NCBI GenBank assembly: GCA_026874595.1
Contig: CM049309.1
Coordinates: forward strand, 12,080,576-12,144,575
From: Sipunculus nudus
Taxonomy: Eukaryota > Annelida > Sipuncula > Golfingiida > Sipunculidae
Direction of reading: 5' to 3'
Length of the DNA stretch: 64,000 nt
Under the pieces are notes generated by a model, which was not told where the DNA came from, searched no databases, and saw nothing but the letters and a program-made list of their open reading frames with translations. Position 1 is the first letter of the stretch. Every line of letters begins with the position of its first letter. Shown here in pieces: positions 33,492-42,921 of the stretch. A program made the position numbers and the translations under genes.

Positions 33492-35365
33492 CCAGTGTAT
33501 ACAGCACCTTCATTAGTATTAATGCAGTTCTATATAATGTCATAGATCATGTCACATTATGCATTAATGATTAATATGTACATACATACATTATGATTTT
33601 TTAAAAAATATATAATACCCAGGTTCTATCCCGTGGATGATCGTGGCTGAGCTGTTCACACAGGGCCCACGGACTGCTGCAGTCAGTATAGGAGTGCTGG
33701 TTAACTGGGCGTCTAACTTCGTCGTCGGACAATCCTTCCCTCCATTACAGGTAAACCAGATAAGAATTAGTTCAATAAATGTGTCTCCCGGGAGAGCGCG
33801 CACTCTTCCATGGCTTGAATTAACGTTGGGTTGTGATGGTACAGAGGTATACTTGCCGTGTACCGTGTATAATATCGTGACAATTAAACAAAAAATAAAG
33901 TAACACCATCAGATGGCGAATGTCAAAATGAAGGGGGATGGGGTGGGCTCAAATACCTTTGCATGTCACCCACTGGAGCTAGGTTCTTCAGATCGAATAA
34001 GAAAAAAATAATAAACAAAAAATAAGAAAAAAATTGTCAAATTCTAATTCCCTCTAGAGGAAAACTGTAAGAGGCTATATATGAATACGACGTTAGACTT
34101 GTCTCTTCCATAAATTATAGTTGTGGGCACGTAATTCTTAATATATTATTATGTATAGGTCCCAGTTTGTTTATTCATTTCAGCGACAAAACTAGAAATC
34201 TGCATTTTAACGAATACAAGCCTCCGCCATTTATTTATTCTGCCCATATTCCGTGGTTCATTCGTGCATAAGTGACTGAACGTTCTTGAAAATTCCTTGA
34301 TAACGTTCCTGGATCTGGGTCATGTGCCGGATCCACACCAACATCTAATTGATTCTTCATAGGCCCATTTCCGAAATGCCCTGATAAAGTCATGAGATTT
34401 CGATCACGATTGTGAGTTATGTTGAGAAACACACACAAACGAACGAGAATGAACGCATAACCTAATTGCGGAGGCAATAAACCAAATTTTACTGGGAGTG
34501 AAAGGGTTGCCATGGAACATAGAGTGCGTAATTTCCACCAATTACATAGGTTAAACTCACGTGACAGTTACCTTTGAAACCGATCGGCAACCTTCATCAT
34601 CTTGCAAAAAAGAGAATAGTAAGGCCAGAAAAACACATGGTTCTCAGGCACCGCCCGCGTCAGTTTAACCCGCCGCATTAAAAATTTTTATTTTGATTTT
34701 CATCTTTTAAGAACATAAAGTAATACAATTTTTATAAGATTGCCTTGTTATGTAGTGCTTTTACCTGTTTAGCAAAAAAAAATCTGTTATTATCATGCTT
34801 TTCCCTGATCATATCACATTTTTATCGAAACATACAAAAAAAGGTTAAACCCAAAAATCACCCGCCCGCACTGATTTTTGAAAAAGTGCCTGGGAACCAT
34901 ACCTTTTGGCCTAAAGGAACCGCTTAATTTTGCCTAGTTTATTGTGCAAGTTAGTATTATGTTTAAAAATCACTAGTGAAACACATGGTCTTAAGTTTAA
35001 CCTTTTGCGGAAGTTTCGTCTAGAATAAGTAGCAGGAAGATTAAATTAGTAAGAAAAACTGATTCTGTCAATTAGTAAATATAAAAGACACCGTTCATAA
35101 TTCAACTCATTTTTCTACTTGTCGTCCACAGAGGGCGCTACAGAGCTACGTATTTCTGCCGTTCACTGTCCTCATCGCCATTTTCTTCTGTCTTCTCTTC
35201 AAACTTCTCCCGGAGACTAAGAACAAGTCTATTGAAGAAATTACAGCCATTTTTTCTCGAGGAAAGAGGCTTTCCAACCCAAAGACAAAAACTGAAATGG
35301 GAAGCGAAGGAATGGAGGGGAGTTACAAAGCATACAGTAACCCCGACGTGGATTCTGCCCTGTAA
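20827..35365 (+). CDS. Facilitative hexose transporter, SLC2A/GLUT class I type (12 coding exons)
   Basis: A 12-helix major facilitator that moves hexoses down their gradient across the plasma membrane. Coding exons, all GT-AG and phase-consistent: 20874-20891, 23605-23703, 24050-24210, 25386-25510, 29327-29497, 30119-30226, 30355-30443, 31517-31615, 32430-32642, 33194-33269, 33623-33750, 35132-35365. They give 506 residues (human GLUT1 has 492). Family marks: FGYNTGVIN (TM1), N46-E-T in loop 1 (glycosylation site of GLUT1), DKLGRKR (89-95), GRFIIG (126-131), Q162, PESP (209-212), QQFSGIN (283-289), DRLGRRT (332-338), IPW391 and NW415 (GLUT1 W388 and W412), PETK (456-459). Oddities: HLS at 280-282 where GLUT1/3/4 have QLS (GLUT2 has HVA and QQFSGIN); Ser213 replaces Arg of PESPR; Ser388 replaces Pro of GPGPIPW. 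The chain ends DSAL, a class I PDZ-ligand form like DSQV of GLUT1. Which GLUT it is orthologous to is not decidable here, so no symbol is given. 20827-20873 is 5' UTR. Confidence 0.95.
20874..20891 (+). CDS. Transporter coding exon 1 (start codon)
   Basis: ATG at 20874 in a 65-bp exon (20827-20891) with a ttacag acceptor and a gtatgt donor, reading MDNNEK. The phase-0 junction gives a short polar N-terminus of the length usual for GLUTs before TM1. Confidence 0.8.
20909..20956. repeat. (CA)n(TA)n microsatellite, intron 1
   Basis: CA repeats then TA repeats, 18 bp after exon 1; the TA part abuts MITE copy 2. Confidence 0.95.
20953..21064. mobile_element. MITE-like repeat, 'accacctgt' family, copy 2
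   Basis: Terminal inverted repeat TATAGTGTTACCTGT ... ACAGGTTTCACTATATA around 'gaccacctgtcc' units, in intron 1. Confidence 0.65.
21880..21929. repeat. (TA)n microsatellite
   Basis: About 50 bp of TA within intron 1. Confidence 0.95.
22019..22480 (-). mobile_element. Retroelement 3' tail with (TTA)n, minus orientation
   Basis: On the minus strand the end reads GGCGCTATATAAATATTATTC followed by (ATT)n at 22077-22022, the form of L2/SINE-type tails. The body beyond is degenerate, so its extent is a guess. Confidence 0.45.
22590..23460 (+). mobile_element. Non-LTR retrotransposon RT fragment in intron 1
   Basis: 22640-22680 reads [11 protein letters not shown], an RT block A motif. After a 27-nt poly(C) run, broken frames resemble the following RT blocks, and 23143-23260 (HKAVV..., [21 protein letters not shown]) resembles the C-terminal part of such elements. 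Several frameshifts and stops; dead. Confidence 0.6.
22691..22717. repeat. Poly(C) tract, 27 nt
   Basis: Longest G/C homopolymer in the window, inside the RT fragment. Confidence 0.95.
23605..23703 (+). CDS. Transporter coding exon 2 (TM1)
   Basis: 33 codons with TGRLVLAIF and the [12 protein letters not shown] signature of helix 1. The gtacgt donor at 23704 is duplicated further on (24541). Confidence 0.95.
23697..23843. repeat. Direct duplicate, copy A (exon 2 end and intron 2 start)
   Basis: About 147 bp including the last 7 bases of exon 2 and its gtacgt donor; matches copy B at 24534-24680 almost exactly. Confidence 0.9.
24050..24210 (+). CDS. Transporter coding exon 3 (loop 1, TM2, start of motif A)
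   Basis: Holds FYNETY (N-glycosylation site) and helix 2, and ends within the GR of DKLGR (phase 2). Acceptor ttgcag, donor gtttgt. Confidence 0.95.
24534..24680. repeat. Direct duplicate, copy B, in intron 3
   Basis: Same sequence as copy A, apart from a base change near 'gaagagaac/gaagaaaac' and a small poly(A) length change. Carries an intact donor (gtacgtg, 24541) but only 7 exon bases. Confidence 0.9.
24690..25385. other. Rest of intron 3
   Basis: Non-coding. Has a small 'aacggncattta' repeat of about 24 bp near 25215-25275, repeated about 2.5 times. Confidence 0.5.
25386..25510 (+). CDS. Transporter coding exon 4 (TM3-TM4)
   Basis: Completes Arg93 of motif A (GRKR) and runs through [14 protein letters not shown] to GRFIIGFNC. 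Acceptor tttttcag, donor gtaagt. Confidence 0.95.
25511..26800. other. First part of intron 4
   Basis: No host coding. Near 26238-26330 a frame reads [12 protein letters not shown], like the end of a LINE endonuclease region, possibly part of a second broken copy upstream of the one at 26800. Confidence 0.3.
26800..29206 (+). mobile_element. Degraded L2-like non-LTR retrotransposon in intron 4
   Basis: Sense to the gene. 26841-27070 resembles the endonuclease tail ([11 protein letters not shown] ... [11 protein letters not shown]); 27210-27330 a linker (SAPVKTYKV...PWLTDAL). 27660-28380 in several frames is RT ([11 protein letters not shown], then [12 protein letters not shown], then [23 protein letters not shown]). 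Sequence after 28380 passes quickly to the post-RT part, so the catalytic YADD block seems deleted. 28590-28990 shows [11 protein letters not shown] and LKTFLF. The 3' end is GCGCTATATAAATAAATTAT plus a (TTA)n tail. Dead copy. Confidence 0.75.
28169..28381 (+). pseudogene. RT domain fragment of the intron 4 element
   Basis: 70 codons with [26 protein letters not shown] and a GLFWDRY in place of the usual GSVLGP block; block A aspartate present, active-site YxDD absent. Confidence 0.7.
29327..29497 (+). CDS. Transporter coding exon 5 (TM4-TM5)
   Basis: Begins within [10 protein letters not shown] and has the E-x6-R-G loop motif ([10 protein letters not shown]) and Gln162 of helix 5. Confidence 0.95.
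29830..29970. repeat. Pyrimidine-rich low-complexity tract, intron 5
   Basis: CTTT/TTCC-type tract (cttcttttgatatttcttcc) upstream of exon 6. Confidence 0.7.
30119..30226 (+). CDS. Transporter coding exon 6 (TM6, PESP motif)
   Basis: Holds NPESPSYLL. The final Arg of the usual PESPR is Ser (codon agc). Acceptor ttcag, donor gtaggc. Confidence 0.95.
30355..30443 (+). CDS. Transporter coding exon 7 (intracellular loop)
   Basis: Reads [15 protein letters not shown], the LRG and charged helix of the central cytosolic loop; the Ser226 of GLUT1 (a kinase site) is Ala here. Confidence 0.95.
30726..31235. repeat. Palindromic 'atctcgagat' foldback region, intron 7
   Basis: Clusters of ATCTCGAGAT-like palindromes at 30726-30783 and 31108-31235 with reverse-complementary words, so the ends could fold on each other. 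A piece of the 'tatatccacgtgtttata' repeat lies between them (30930-31000). Poly(C) at 31132-31145 and poly(G) at 31308-31325 nearby. Confidence 0.5.
31517..31615 (+). CDS. Transporter coding exon 8 (TM7, sugar-binding QQxSGIN)
   Basis: [13 protein letters not shown]; Gln283, Gln284 and Asn289 match GLUT1 Q282, Q283 and N288. Confidence 0.97.
32430..32642 (+). CDS. Transporter coding exon 9 (TM7-TM9)
   Basis: [13 protein letters not shown] then [15 protein letters not shown], the second-half motif A. Confidence 0.97.
32827..32851. repeat. (TA)n microsatellite, intron 9
   Basis: Short TA run. Confidence 0.9.
33194..33269 (+). CDS. Transporter coding exon 10 (TM9-TM10 start)
   Basis: [14 protein letters not shown] then FASGP; phase 1 end. 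Acceptor ctaccag, donor gtaaaa. Confidence 0.95.
33434..33489. repeat. (TA)n microsatellite, intron 10
   Basis: About 56 bp of TA between exons 10 and 11. Confidence 0.95.
33623..33750 (+). CDS. Transporter coding exon 11 (TM10-TM11)
   Basis: [16 protein letters not shown] and NWASNFVVG. Both tryptophans tied to cytochalasin B and glucose sites in GLUT1 are present. Confidence 0.97.
34214..34390 (-). repeat. Dispersed 'gtgatccgg' repeat, copy 1, intron 11
   Basis: Homologous over about 170 bp to 59518-59715 ('agcctccgcca', 'gcccatattcc', 'ggatccacaccaacatct', 'gattcttcat') and, on the other strand, to 45531-45640. Confidence 0.6.
34622..34913. mobile_element. MITE-like element, AGGCC family, copy 1, intron 11
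   Basis: Begins AGGCCAGAAAAACACATGG and continues with TTCTCAGGCAC; ends GTGCCTGGGAACCATACC then TTTTGGCCT. The ends are reverse complements with few mismatches; 292 bp, no coding. Confidence 0.7.
35132..35365 (+). CDS. Transporter coding exon 12 (TM12, PETK, C-tail, stop)
   Basis: [15 protein letters not shown], then [11 protein letters not shown] and a 40-residue tail ending DSAL and TAA (35363-35365). Confidence 0.97.
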   Translation, partial: RALQSYVFLPFTVLIAIFFCLLFKLLPETKNKSIEEITAIFSRGKRLSNPKTKTEMGSEGMEGSYKAYSNPDVDSAL

Positions 35366-35830
35366 CATGGATATCTATCTGAAAGTGTGCCAAGACTGTG
35401 ATTACATCATTTTGATATAAATTTATAGTTATTCCATGACTTAGTGTATTGTTATGAGAGTATATAGGTAGGTATATTATCATTTCCATCCATAAGTTGA
35501 ATGTTTTGGATACAGCATTACTGAGTTCTGTTTCACCATTTGCAACATATGTTTTGATTGGTTAAAATTAACAATTTCATATAACGTTTATCATTTTAAC
35601 CATCCGGGATAAGCGTTGCAAATTTTGAAACAAATCCCAGTAAACAGCATTTCAACGCCCACATTTTATAAATATTAACATTATTCTAATATTATTATGA
35701 AAATGACCAAACCAGTCTGAGCAACAGGGTAAATGTTGAGGTATTACGTGTATAAAAAGTACTTGTCACTTTTGCACGAACTGATTTTAACCAACAAAAT
35801 AGAATAAAAGAGTTTATAAGAGTACAGTCT
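35366..35830 (+). terminator. Transporter 3' UTR with candidate poly(A) signal
   Basis: AATAAA at 35803-35808 is the first canonical hexamer I see downstream of the stop; another is near 35895. Confidence 0.4.
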
Positions 35831-35893
35831 CTTAACGTGTGAATTTCTGTTAAAATATTGTTATGTTATATTTTGTTTTATGTATATCATAAA

Positions 35894-36480
35894 TTAATAA
35901 ACTATACTCTTGTACATGTGATTAATACGTGTTCCGTATATGTAAGCCTGTGTGTGAGTGTAGGCTTCAAGTTCATCCGTATTTTGAAATGCATGGTATA
36001 GGTGCATCAGTAATGATAAGGGTATGAACGATAAGTGATACCCGGGATTTTCACTATTCCTTGCACAAACCTTTGTGATCAAGGTTGTGATCTTATTACC
36101 TATAGATCATTACATTACCAGTGTCTTACTCTGTTCAGAAAACTATTGATTTTCAAGGACATTTTATTGGATGGCATGGAATTCTATGTAAAGTAATCAT
36201 TAAAAGTACATAGGTAGCGGTACGTTCAAAATGGCGCTGCTCGACAAACTGACACTGTGGGGATTTGCGATGTACTGCGATAAATTTTATATCATATCAT
36301 GATACAAAAAACTGGTGTATATACCAATCCCAAATGAGTTCTGTTTCACTATTCTACATCTTATGATTGCTAGTATGAAATCGATACCCTGGTTCACATA
36401 TCTAGCTTATTTATAGGTTTGCGCCGTTTTATGCCATGAGAATTGACTTCTTTTCAAATTATGTGCACGCAAAAGCAAAC
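35894..36480. other. Downstream flank
   Basis: No gene supported. Confidence 0.4.
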
Positions 36481-36530
36481 TTGATACATGTTGGACCGGC
36501 ATGTAAATATTTCTTTAAGCATATCTAAAT

Positions 36531-36540
36531 ACCTATATAT

Positions 36541-36605
<65 letters not shown>

Positions 36606-36629
36606 ATGAAATTCAGTTGTATATCGTGA

Positions 36630-36669
<40 letters not shown>
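36531..36669. repeat. (TA)n and (TC)n microsatellites
   Basis: (TA)n at 36533-36601 and (TC)n at 36633-36669. An open frame spanning both is a shadow. Confidence 0.95.
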
Positions 36670-36671
<2 letters not shown>

Positions 36672-37281
36672 TTTTCTTGATTTATTTTTCGGGTAATGCC
36701 CTATTAGTCGCAATGGAATCAATATTAACTCCTGAGAGTAGGATTTTATTACGAATGTATGGTAGGTCTTAACCTATACAAGGTAACTCTGGTATCCTGC
36801 CGAAGACATCATTGTAATTGATAGGTATGAATGGTATCGATATATAAATGTCAGGCCATACCATGACATATTGAATTTTCATGGTTTATTAATGGCCAAA
36901 TGGCACTAATGTCACCATGTATAAATAACTAATACAGTCACATGTGCACTGTGTAGGCGTGTTTGTTAAAACCACAGAATCGTGGGGCGTGTCTTTCATT
37001 TTGAATAATGTGACCTATATTATTTTTAGGGCGTCTTCTGTCAGTTAACCTATATTTTTATTAAATTGTTGGACTTTCCACACTTAAAGTAGTATGATTT
37101 ATGATGCGTAAATTTGTTAGAAAAACTCATGCGACATGACTGGTCTAGCTGGAGTTATGGTGGCTTGGACAAATATTCCATATTCAGTTAATGAAATATA
37201 CATATTTATTTTGACCGTTGGTAATATTTTATTTCATTAAGTTTTGGCATTATAGAGTAATATCATATACATTTATTTAGT

Positions 37282-37336
<55 letters not shown>

Positions 37337-38514
37337 CTATTGTATGATTTTTCAAATGTACAGCTACACAACTTTTAATTTTGTCACAGTCATTCGTTTG
37401 AGAAAGTAGGTCGCTAGATGAATTACATCTGCAAAGGCATAGAAAAGGCTTTCTTTTGGGAGTGAAAGATTAGTGAAAAGGTCCATATTTTTTCAACTTA
37501 CAGATCACATTTTAAAATGCAAAAGGTCAAAGACAGAGTCAAAGTCAATGACAAGTCTATTATCAGAATTACCGAGTAAACCCACAAATCTCAAAGGTGA
37601 CAGTATTGCTCTATGGAATCCCTCCTGCTTGAAGACTAGTTTCTTCTCATGAACTGTTCCCGTGAATAAGATAAAACGCTGACGTCTGCTTCGCTGGATA
37701 GTAGCCTGGGGTACAGATAGCGAGCCATCTTGCCGATATTAAGCCGCTATAACAGGTTCATCCTGAGACGTTAGTTTAACATTAGGAAAGACGGACGACC
37801 GGCCTGCCGCAGACAGTTACGGTATAGCGCCACCGAGCTATAGATAGCACCGAATCTGTGTTTTATTATGTTTAAACTTCCATTAACGAATTGAATTTAT
37901 TAAACTCATAGATCTAAGGATAATTTTTAGTAGGTACATTGTTGAAGGGCTTTTCACATTATTGAAGTAAACAGCTTTTAATGGACATCTCTATTGAGGT
38001 GCTTTCTGATGGAATAACTACGCTAGGTGGTATATAGAGGAAAACCGATATAAATAATTATTGCCTAGACATTTTAAATACCATGTTGAATAAATTAATC
38101 ACTACAGTGGCTATAAAGGGTGACATTGGTTTTTTGCCTAGGCGTTTTCGATGTTTTCAGGACTGAACGTTCTAATATTATACAGATATCATTGGTTCTG
38201 TGGGCCGGAGGCCTTTAAACCAGAATAATTAATATTCATATTCATCATACAGATATACATCTAAGTTATAAAGGACTTCTCTATTGTTAAGCTTTCACTA
38301 TAGTAACACTAGCAAGGTAACCTCTGTCACATGTTAAGGTGAAATAAACATGTGAAGAAACAAGTGTCAGACTCTCGATATAAAAGTATTCCAAGAAGTT
38401 ATTTGTTTTTTCTCGCATCAAACTTTGCTTCACCGCATTCTGTTTTATGGAAGAGTGGAGATAACATATATAACAGGGGCGTGATATATATTATAGATAT
38501 ATTTATTTATGTAA

Positions 38515-38566
<52 letters not shown>

Positions 38567-39170
38567 GTGTGTTCGATTTAGTCAATCGATACAGAAATCC
38601 AAGATTATTGAATATTCTTCCGAGATTCAGCATAGAACTTGAATATTCTTGTAAAATTGTCAGTACCCAAAACAAGCGATCGAAACATGCAGTTAATTGT
38701 AAATGATTGAATAGTGTCAATTGATACAACAAACTTGTTACTCATTTGTATGGGATTCATTATTCATTATCTGCATTTCTTTAACTTTTTAAGTTATAAA
38801 TGGTTTAATCTAGTGCATTTTATGTTAGGGACCAGAGTATAATATTGAAGAGAAGAAGAACAAAATGATACTGACAAAATGATAGAAGAAAAGAAATAGG
38901 TGAAAAAGAGAAGTCGCTTCCTTACTAATCAAGCTTTACTGGGTTAAACTACTCTGTTCCATCGACGAGTTGAGATGGTGGGTGATGCAACATAGGTTTA
39001 CTAAAGAAGAAAATATACGAAGGTGAAGAAGAGAATATAGGAAGAGGAAAGAAGAAACAGAGAAAAGAAACAGGATAAAAAAGATGTTGATGATGAAGAA
39101 GAAGATCAGAGAAAAGGAAAAGAGAATAAGAGAGAAAGAAAACAAGAAGAGAAAAAGATTAAAAAGTCAA
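36670..39170. other. Non-coding stretch with (TA)n tracts
   Basis: (TA)n at 37287-37334 and 38514-38562, and a GA-rich low-complexity stretch at 38846-39180 ('gaagaagaaaa'). No gene supported. Confidence 0.5.
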
Positions 39171-39173
39171 ATA

Positions 39174-39477
39174 AGACCCAAAAAATGGAATGGTTTTCAG
39201 GCTCTTTTTTTCAGAAACCAGTGCGGGCGGGCGACAATTTTTTTACCTTTATTTGTATGTTTCGATTAAAAAAAGTCATATGATCAAAGAAAGGCTGAAA
39301 ATAACAGCATTTTTTATTTGCTCCACAGGTATAAGCACTACATTATTAAGGAAATCTTATCAAAATTATATTGATTTATCATCTTGAAAGATGAAAATCA
39401 AATTAAATTTTTGGATTCGGGGGTTTTAAATAGATGCGGGCGGTGCCTGAGAACCATACCTTTTATTTTTTTGGCCT
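39174..39477. mobile_element. MITE-like element, AGGCC family, copy 2
   Basis: Starts AGACCCAAAAAATGGAATGG, ends GTGCCTGAGAACCATACC ... TTTGGCCT, with 'gcgggcgg' inside both ends, like copy 1 at 34622-34913; about 304 bp. Confidence 0.65.
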
Positions 39478-40550
39478 AAGAAGAATGTGTTTGACTAACA
39501 TTGAGTAGAATGCTTCTTGAAATTTGCTTGGGATTCTAATTAATATGATCATTCTGCGGGCCCCTTGCCTCTGGATTTCTGGCCTCGTTACTCTCTGAGA
39601 ACCTTCGGATATAAACCGCCTTTGAGTTGCATTGAATGGACTAGAGAGACAGTTTGTTAGTCTGAGTCATTATTTCTTCATTCATCCTGAGCACATTTTT
39701 AAGCCTGTGTATCATTCAGATATTTGAGCCTAGGGGTTTCGGGGAATGTCAATCATGTAAATGGCCACAGACTGACATAACGAGTTCACTCGGTCCCTTG
39801 CGGATTGCGCCCTGCGGTGGTGATATTATTGAGAGGCGAGACATAATTCTAAGTGAACACAAAGTTTTTTACGTTTTATATCGATCTTACTGAGTGAAGT
39901 TGACAGATATCGATATACCCGACAGCACTGATGCATCACGTGACTGGGTAGTTTTTACCTTATATGGAAGACCTCGCCATATTTCTGACGTGCACTTGAC
40001 ATCTCACGCCCTTGTTTATACACATTCAAGTGAATGATCTGGGGGACTTCAGCGCAGGTCGATGGAAATTGATTTTTGAATCAATATACTTTTAACATTT
40101 TTTAATAATTAATAGACTTTCAACAACAAAAAAATTGGCCATTTGCCATTTATTTAATTAAGTGTGCATAAAACAATGTCGTAACCTGGTTAACTCATAG
40201 GATAGGTCCTTGTACTGTATTTAACTAATATACGCAATACCAATTATACCTGCTTGGCTTTCATCCCAAAAGGACCTCATTAGCGCTAATGAGTGGCTAT
40301 AGAGTATTTGTTCGTGACGTCAAGGGCATTAGCCTTAGGCCGTTGGACAAAACCAGTGATTAATTCAAGGATCGATGGATCACACACACTCGAGTGCTCA
40401 GATAGAGTGCGTATGTGACTCGTTGACCCTTGGATTCAGACACTAACTGTTCAGCGCTCGCCACTGGGCTAGAACCGCCAAGGGGCGTCTTCTATATACT
40501 AGTACAAGACGTATACAAGGCTATAGCTATCGGGGGTGTAATCCAATTTG
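39478..40550. other. Non-coding stretch
   Basis: Nothing recognised. Confidence 0.4.
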
Positions 40551-40559
40551 ATATGACAC

Positions 40560-40822
40560 GGGCTCTGGAGACTGCTAGCTATCTTTGCTCGTCTGCTCAC
40601 TGACCCAGAATAGCGGTATGAAACTCAGATTCCCGTAATATCTCAGTGGTCACGTCAAAATAGCTCAGAATTCATCTCAGGAGCGGATCTGATACGTGTT
40701 TCCAGGGGAACGTACCCTCTAAGAGCGGAAGTACTCTACAACTAGCAGCATGGCTGACCAGACAAACTGAGACTAGACGCCGCGTCAACTGCTGAAACGC
40801 CCATTTTGAGGTTCAGTCTCAG
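40560..40822 (+). promoter_or_regulatory. Candidate promoter and non-coding first exon
   Basis: Has GGTCACGTCA (CRE-like half), GCGGAAGT (ETS-type site near 40728), a short uORF ATGGCTGACC...TGA (40750-40770) and a strong donor CTCAG|GTAAGAAC at 40823. It could start a gene whose coding exons lie outside what I can recognise. Speculative. Confidence 0.2.
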
Positions 40823-41419
40823 GTAAGAACAGGTGATCAAAATCAATGCTTGTTCCGACCATGTCAAGTTGATAATGCTTAAACCATGCATGTACTGTGA
40901 CACTTTGGAGGGCTAACGCTTACAATATCGGGAGTTAAATGACATAGGATCAAATTAAACTGAAGATTCCTCGCTGATTTCAATTAATTTTGAAACTATT
41001 TTTTTTTCTTTTAGGAAGACCAGGTACATAGTCTAAGGCGGATTTTGAGGAGACTTCCCCTCTTTTGCCATAAAAAAAACGGGAAATAAAATTTTATACT
41101 CTTAATACAAACAAAAGCGTCGCTGGATCCTGCGTCCGGCGCTCCCTCCCCAGTTGTTTTGTAACATCCTGTATCCCGCACCCCATGCACCGCACAGTTG
41201 GCTTCATGCGTCTGTGTGTGTGTGCCATACCTTCACTTAATGGAATTTTAGGTTCCTGAATATTACTTTACCTTTAAGTTTGATGTTCGAAGTCTGTACA
41301 CATGCAGTTGACAATATCTATATATCTTTATAAGGAGAATGAAGGTTATCTTAAGACAATGGCTGCAGTGCCACTTTAAAGGGGCCTATTCGGACATCTG
41401 ACATATATTAACCGAAGGT

Positions 41420-41760
41420 AATCCCTTGAACACGCCGATCCTACAGCACACCTTCTGTTCATTTTATTTATATCCACGTGTTTATAACATCGGGGACCCG
41501 CCAAAATAATCCAGTCACAATCAACAAGGACCTCTTACGGCAAGCCAGGTGGACCAGAGTTTATAAAGGGCGTTTTGCAACCAGTGACCTTTCAACTTCG
41601 TCAAATGTGCATCCAGCCACCTTATAAGTTATACATGAATGTTCTGTTTGTAAACATTGGCGCATATCCCGTGTTAACTAACAGCTTGTAGATAAACACT
41701 CTCATACATCCGTCACAAATGCGTTATAAGATTTTTTTTTCTAACAGGAATCACCCACAG
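41420..41760 (+). repeat. Dispersed 'tatatccacgtgtttataac' repeat, copy 1
   Basis: About 300 bp aligning by eye with 56740-57060: 'accagagtt', 'cgcatat/cgcatgt', 'actaacagcttgt', 'gcaggaat' blocks occur in the same order. A partial third copy is at 30930-31000. Confidence 0.7.
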
Positions 41761-42610
41761 ATATCTATTTGTACACAGTATAAGCCAGGAAAAGACATAA
41801 ATTCTAAAGAAAAGCTAGGTGATTAGCTGACTTTAAAGCAACAGGAGGCTTTTGACTAAATAAAGTCAAGTTTTTTTATGTATGGGCATGTCAGCAGTTA
41901 CGTCATAAAATCAGTAAAGCGCGTTCAGCGCTCCAAAAACTGTTTCCTTAATTTGAATATGTGCTTTCACATTATTTTAAAATATTTTGGCCTATACACA
42001 CCTAGAAATTGTTCTTTTTAGGACTCAAATGGTTTCAGCCCCTTGATTTTTCTCAGTATATTAAATTAAATAAAATTGATTCAAATTTTAAATTCTTTGG
42101 CAAAAATGCATGCAGAACCTGGATTAGAGGCCCTGGAAAGCAGTCGGCTCAGCGTATACATATATATTCGGCACGAAGACGTGATGATATCATTCAGTCT
42201 TTTGTGTTTTTAGACTTCCTAATTTCATAAGGTCGCGGATAATCCATATGTCACAGTAGTTATATCGGTACGTATTCTCATTAACCATGTTTAATTTCGT
42301 CAGTTTGGCAAGTTTTCGGTGTATATTCACCATGCCCGGATCAATTTGTCACGTGTCATCTGAAAATAACTGGATTCGCTGCAGGTAAAATTGTCAGCAT
42401 GAAACTGATCGTTATATGTATGTCAGTTTTTTTTTCTTCGATTTGTCTACGGGATTTTTATATATCCCTCCTAGCGTCGCTATGATATCTCCTTTAATTC
42501 ATCATAAAATGTCAGTTTGGCGGAACAGCCAAACCCATTCCATTGTTATTTTACATTAATATTTAATGCCAACATATTGCTACGGATTTTGATATAGACC
42601 GGCATGCAAC
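41761..42610. other. Non-coding stretch
   Basis: A 73-codon open frame (42009-42230) has no recognisable motif; not called. Confidence 0.4.
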
Positions 42611-42616
42611 ATAGCA

Positions 42617-42775
42617 TGAGGGGAACCTCTCTGAAAGGCCACCTGTCGAATAGGGTCATCTGTCTATTGAGTCCACCCTTGAGTGAAGCATTCATTGTTG
42701 TTACTTATATCTCTCAAATTAAGACCTGTTTTAGCCAGTCACACAGGTATTCCTATTATACAGTTTCAATATATA
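42617..42775. mobile_element. MITE-like repeat, 'accacctgt' family, copy 3
   Basis: GGGGAACCTCTCTGAAAGG start, 'ccacctgtcgaat' units, and an end near CACACAGGTATTCC; more diverged than copies 1 and 2. Confidence 0.5.
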
Positions 42776-42869
42776 CATTGTATAAATATACATTGGCTTT
42801 CTGTCCCTTAATTAAATTTATTATCTGGGAAACATTTACCGATTACCAATTTTAAGAAAATTAATGAGA

Positions 42870-42870
<1 letters not shown>

Positions 42871-42917
<47 letters not shown>

Positions 42918-42921
42918 ATAC
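42871..42921. repeat. (TA)n microsatellite
   Basis: About 50 bp of TA with one ATTT interruption. Confidence 0.95.

Noticed and set aside
20874-35365. Naming the transporter SLC2A1 or another specific orthologue
   Set aside because: Motifs mix GLUT1/3/4 and GLUT2 features; orthology needs a phylogeny.
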